Positions 20,751 to 23,162 of a DNA stretch of 23,162 bases are shown here, one piece after another; within the stretch, counting starts at the first letter, position 1, and each line of letters starts with the position of its first letter. Source of the DNA: an uncultured Acetatifactor sp. Lineage in GTDB: Bacteria; Bacillota; Clostridia; Lachnospirales; Lachnospiraceae. The notes beneath the pieces are model-generated. The model saw only the letters and a program-made list of their open reading frames with translations. It was not told the DNA's origin and made no database searches. Position numbers and translations under genes: made by a program. The DNA is taken from assembly GCA_910585665.1 (NCBI GenBank), contig CAJUFI010000068.1, forward strand, positions 1 through 23,162. Direction: 5' to 3'.

Positions 20751-21974
20751 TCATGCTCTTGCGAAAACGGCTGTGACGGTGATGATGTCATCGTTGACCT
20801 CCGCAAAAATATCGCCATTCATCTTGCGCATGAGCTGTCTGCAAATGTAAAGCCCCAGCCCGCTGCCATGAATGTTTTCCGCATTTGCGCCACGCCAAAA
20901 ACTCTCGAAAATATGCGGCAGATCCTCCTTCCCAAGCGTACAGCCGCCGTTTCTGATTGCAATCTGGACACATTCGTCGCTTTCGGGAAAAACCAATTCC
21001 ACGTTCCTGCCGTCGCCGTATTTGAGGGCATTTTCCATCATATTTTGCAGCACTTCAACGCTTCTGCTCAAATCTCCTAAAAGCAGACAATTTTTATATT
21101 TCCCAACGTTAAAATCTGTTTTGATAAGCGCCAGTTTTTCCCTGTAATATCCTGTGATTTTTTCAATAAGCTCCGAAAGATAAAACTCGCCTATCTCCAC
21201 TTCAGGGCTAAGGAAATCTTCTCTTGAAGCCATCGTGATCTGCGAAACATAACCCTCGATCTCGTCTGCTTTTTCATTGATGTTTTCAGCGATTTTGTGC
21301 TGCTTTTCCGCGTCCGGATACAAATTTTTCGACAGTGCCGCCGAGTATAGTTTTATTGCAGAGAGCGGTGTTTTAATATCATGAGAAAACGATAACAGCA
21401 GCATTTTCTTTTCTTTCTGCATTTCCAGTTCCCGCTGTTTTTGCTGTTCGATGTTTTCACGGAGAACATCGATTCCCCAAAGGAACTTCCCGAAAAATCG
21501 GTTTTTCGTTTCTGCTACCGGTGCGGTGAGATTTCCTTTTGAAAGCTCGTAGGGGAGACTGCTCAGGCGTTCAAAGGGCGCAAGAATCGCGTATTTTATA
21601 TAAAGCATGACTGCGATAAATAAAATCGCTATAACGCCGAGAATGGCATTTACGATTCCCATAAAATATGTCTTGTTGGAGTAGCCGTTACTATTGTAAT
21701 CGAAACGGTAAAGTTCTCCGTTTATCTCATAGATCACATAGTCACTGTCCGTGCTGTAAAATTTTTCTCCGTATCGCTCAATATTTGTTACATACACACA
21801 TTCGAAAATGTCGGCAGACCCATTCGTTTCTATTTCATGGACAAGACGGCTTATCTCCACTCGATATTGCCTGCTCCCATTGGTTCTGTCGGCGGCAAGA
21901 ATTATATTCACTACAACAAACAACAGGATTACGGCAATCGCAACTACGGAGAAAATTTTGTTAAACGCTTTCAT
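20751..21974 (-). CDS. Membrane sensor histidine kinase
   Basis: The 407-residue kinase has a membrane helix at about 8-28, an external domain of roughly 75 residues (29-103), a second helix at 104-127, and a HAMP-like linker. The phospho-acceptor is His198 in SFSHDIKTPLSAI. The ATPase domain shows the N box MMENALKYGD near 312-321 and the G box GSGLGLYICRQLM near 370-382. It would phosphorylate the response regulator encoded just upstream; its ATG overlaps that gene's end by 14 bases. The locus setting (ABC ATPase and permease remnants) suggests it once controlled a peptide-antibiotic type exporter; with the transporter broken its outputs are unknown. Base composition here is more AT-rich than in the synthetase region. 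Confidence 0.92.
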   Translation of the reverse strand: MKAFNKIFSVVAIAVILLFVVVNIILAADRTNGSRQYRVEISRLVHEIETNGSADIFECVYVTNIERYGEKFYSTDSDYVIYEINGELYRFDYNSNGYSNKTYFMGIVNAILGVIAILFIAVMLYIKYAILAPFERLSSLPYELSKGNLTAPVAETKNRFFGKFLWGIDVLRENIEQQKQRELEMQKEKKMLLLSFSHDIKTPLSAIKLYSAALSKNLYPDAEKQHKIAENINEKADEIEGYVSQITMASREDFLSPEVEIGEFYLSELIEKITGYYREKLALIKTDFNVGKYKNCLLLGDLSRSVEVLQNMMENALKYGDGRNVELVFPESDECVQIAIRNGGCTLGKEDLPHIFESFWRGANAENIHGSGLGLYICRQLMRKMNGDIFAEVNDDIITVTAVFARA

Positions 21975-22626
21975 ATTTATAACCCACCCCCCACACGGTA
22001 ACTATTTTTTTAGGGTTTTTGGGGGCGTCCTCTATTTTCTGCCGCAGCCATTTTATGTGTACCGTCAGTGTCTGTTGTTCCGAAAAGCTGTCGCTGCCCC
22101 AGACCTGTTCAAAAATGTATTCCTTGCTCAAAGCCCTGCCCTTATTCTCCATCAAAAGCAGAAGCAGCTCAAATTCCTTCGCGGTCATTTCGAGTTCTTT
22201 TTCGTTTTTGTAAACGGCACGGCTCGCCTTATTTATGCGTATATTGCCGTCAGTAATTTCGTCAAGAGCGTATCGTCGCTTAAAAATCCCGCTTATTTTT
22301 GCGAGCATAATATCAATATCATATGGCTTTTCTATATAATCGTCTGCGCCGAGATTCAATCCGTTCAGCTTGTCATCCTTTTCCGTTTTCGCACTTACAA
22401 TCAATACGGGGGTGTTGCTCGACCTGCGGATTTTTTCCAGAACATAAAATCCGTCCTTATCGGGCAGCATGATGTCAAGCACGACAAGCCTTGCGCCGTA
22501 TCTTTCGTACAGCAGCAAGGCTTTTTCGGCTGTTTGAACCGCCGATACCGTATAATTTTCCGCACGGAGAAAATCACACAGCAGTTCGGCAAGCTCCTTG
22601 TTGTCCTCAACAATGAGAATATCCAT
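21961..22626 (-). CDS. OmpR-family response regulator
   Basis: A 221-residue regulator with an N-terminal receiver domain (acidic pair in VEDNKEL, phospho-acceptor Asp51 in VVLDIMLPDKDG, Lys in YIEKPYD) and a C-terminal winged helix (EFELLLLLMENKGRALSKEYIFEQVWG, then TVHIKWLRQKIE and GVGYKYE). It binds promoter DNA when phosphorylated by the partner kinase, whose gene overlaps its 3' end. Its ATG overlaps the TAA of the upstream ATPase gene (TAATATG), with GGTGG as ribosome site, so the three are one translational unit. Confidence 0.95.
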   Translation of the reverse strand: MDILIVEDNKELAELLCDFLRAENYTVSAVQTAEKALLLYERYGARLVVLDIMLPDKDGFYVLEKIRRSSNTPVLIVSAKTEKDDKLNGLNLGADDYIEKPYDIDIMLAKISGIFKRRYALDEITDGNIRINKASRAVYKNEKELEMTAKEFELLLLLMENKGRALSKEYIFEQVWGSDSFSEQQTLTVHIKWLRQKIEDAPKNPKKIVTVWGVGYKYESV

Positions 22627-22627
22627 A

Positions 22628-23107
22628 TTACCACCCTAATTCCAGAAGCCAGTTATTCAATGTGCGCTCCCTTTCTCTTATCTGTGTGGAACATTCGCTT
22701 AAGTCGTACTCTCCCTTTATGTTCCCGTCAACAATGTACATGACCCTTGTACATTTTGCCGCGACCTTAACATCGTGGGTAACGAGCATGATTGTTGTTC
22801 CCTCAGAATTTAATTTTACAAGCTCTTCCATTACCTCGTCGGAGGAAGTGCGGTTCAATGCCCCCGTCGGCTCGTCGGCAAAGATCATTTTCGGGTTGTT
22901 TATCATACTGCGGCAAATGCACGCCCGTTGGAGCTGACCGCCCGAAACCTCATTGATGTCGTTGTCGGCAATGTCGATAATGCCGAGCCTGCGCATGAAA
23001 TCTTGGCCGCGCCGCGCCGTTTCCCTGCGGGGTTCACGCTGCTTTTTGGATTGCGTTGCAGGAAGTATGATATTATCCAATATGGTGAGGTTTTTCAGCA
23101 TATACAT
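22628..23107 (-). pseudogene. ABC transporter ATPase lacking its N-terminal half
   Basis: The 159-residue frame begins MYMLKNLTILDNIILPA, which in whole proteins lies just after the Q loop. It then contains the signature EVSGGQLQRACICR, Walker B MIFADEPTGALN and the H loop VTHD, of the MacB/LolD/BceA group. Walker A and about 85 residues before it are absent, and an in-frame TGA lies two codons upstream of the ATG, so the gene is truncated rather than cut by the window. A TATAAT at 23147-23142 could still start transcription of the downstream two-component genes. Confidence 0.75.
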
Positions 23108-23162
23108 TTCTCATACTTCGCATACTGATATATGCTAAAGAATTATAAAAATCAATTGCTCC

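Noticed and set aside
1..23162. CRISPR arrays, tRNA/rRNA genes, phage or defence islands
   Set aside because: No regularly spaced direct repeats, cloverleaf sequences, phage structural genes or defence nucleases were seen on either strand.

Overview
The window looks like a chromosomal segment of a Clostridia gut anaerobe, most likely Lachnospiraceae. This is inferred from protein flavour: a hisS-aspS pair, a four-subunit ferredoxin-dependent 2-oxoacid oxidoreductase behind a T-box-like leader, HxlR/flavodoxin/DUF4405 fragments, a large lipoprotein solute-binding protein, strong TTGACA-17-TAWNAT promoters and AGGAGG ribosome sites. Almost every gene reads on the minus strand, so genes are described right to left in transcription order.

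Right end (23.1-18.8 kb): a decayed antibiotic-resistance-type ABC/two-component locus. It holds an ATPase lacking its Walker A half, an intact response regulator and sensor kinase, shreds of an FtsX-like permease, an internally deleted MATE pump, and an XRE/TPR regulator. Next (18.6-14.7 kb) is a promoter, a T-box-like leader with terminator, and the gamma-delta-alpha-beta oxidoreductase operon ending in a good terminator. Then come a serine recombinase (14.4-13.8 kb), a promoter with a structured 400-nt leader and a 794-residue solute-binding lipoprotein (13.3-11.0 kb), UDP-glucose 6-dehydrogenase (10.6-9.4 kb), and the hisS-aspS-phosphopantetheinyl transferase run (9.1-5.1 kb).

The left 5 kb is a graveyard. 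A divergent HxlR-type regulator/operator/flavoprotein module survives as one intact flavodoxin-family gene among truncated, frameshifted or fused remnants. A glycosyltransferase fragment, a lipoprotein-like gene and a transposon-split partner gene follow. A new gene starts at the extreme left behind a textbook promoter.

The most unusual feature is a family of short palindromic repeats. Six full copies are each exactly 100 bp between two TTA trinucleotides (TTA in the element's own orientation), and there are at least three deleted derivatives. Each folds into one long hairpin, and stem bases change in a compensating way between copies. One copy splits a gene whose reading frame is restored by removing it. 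Another sits so that its flanking TAA is the stop codon of the oxidoreductase alpha subunit. A third lies at the broken edge of a gene remnant before ugd. I read this as a MITE-like non-autonomous element; no transposase for it is visible here. I saw no CRISPR array, tRNA, rRNA or defence system.
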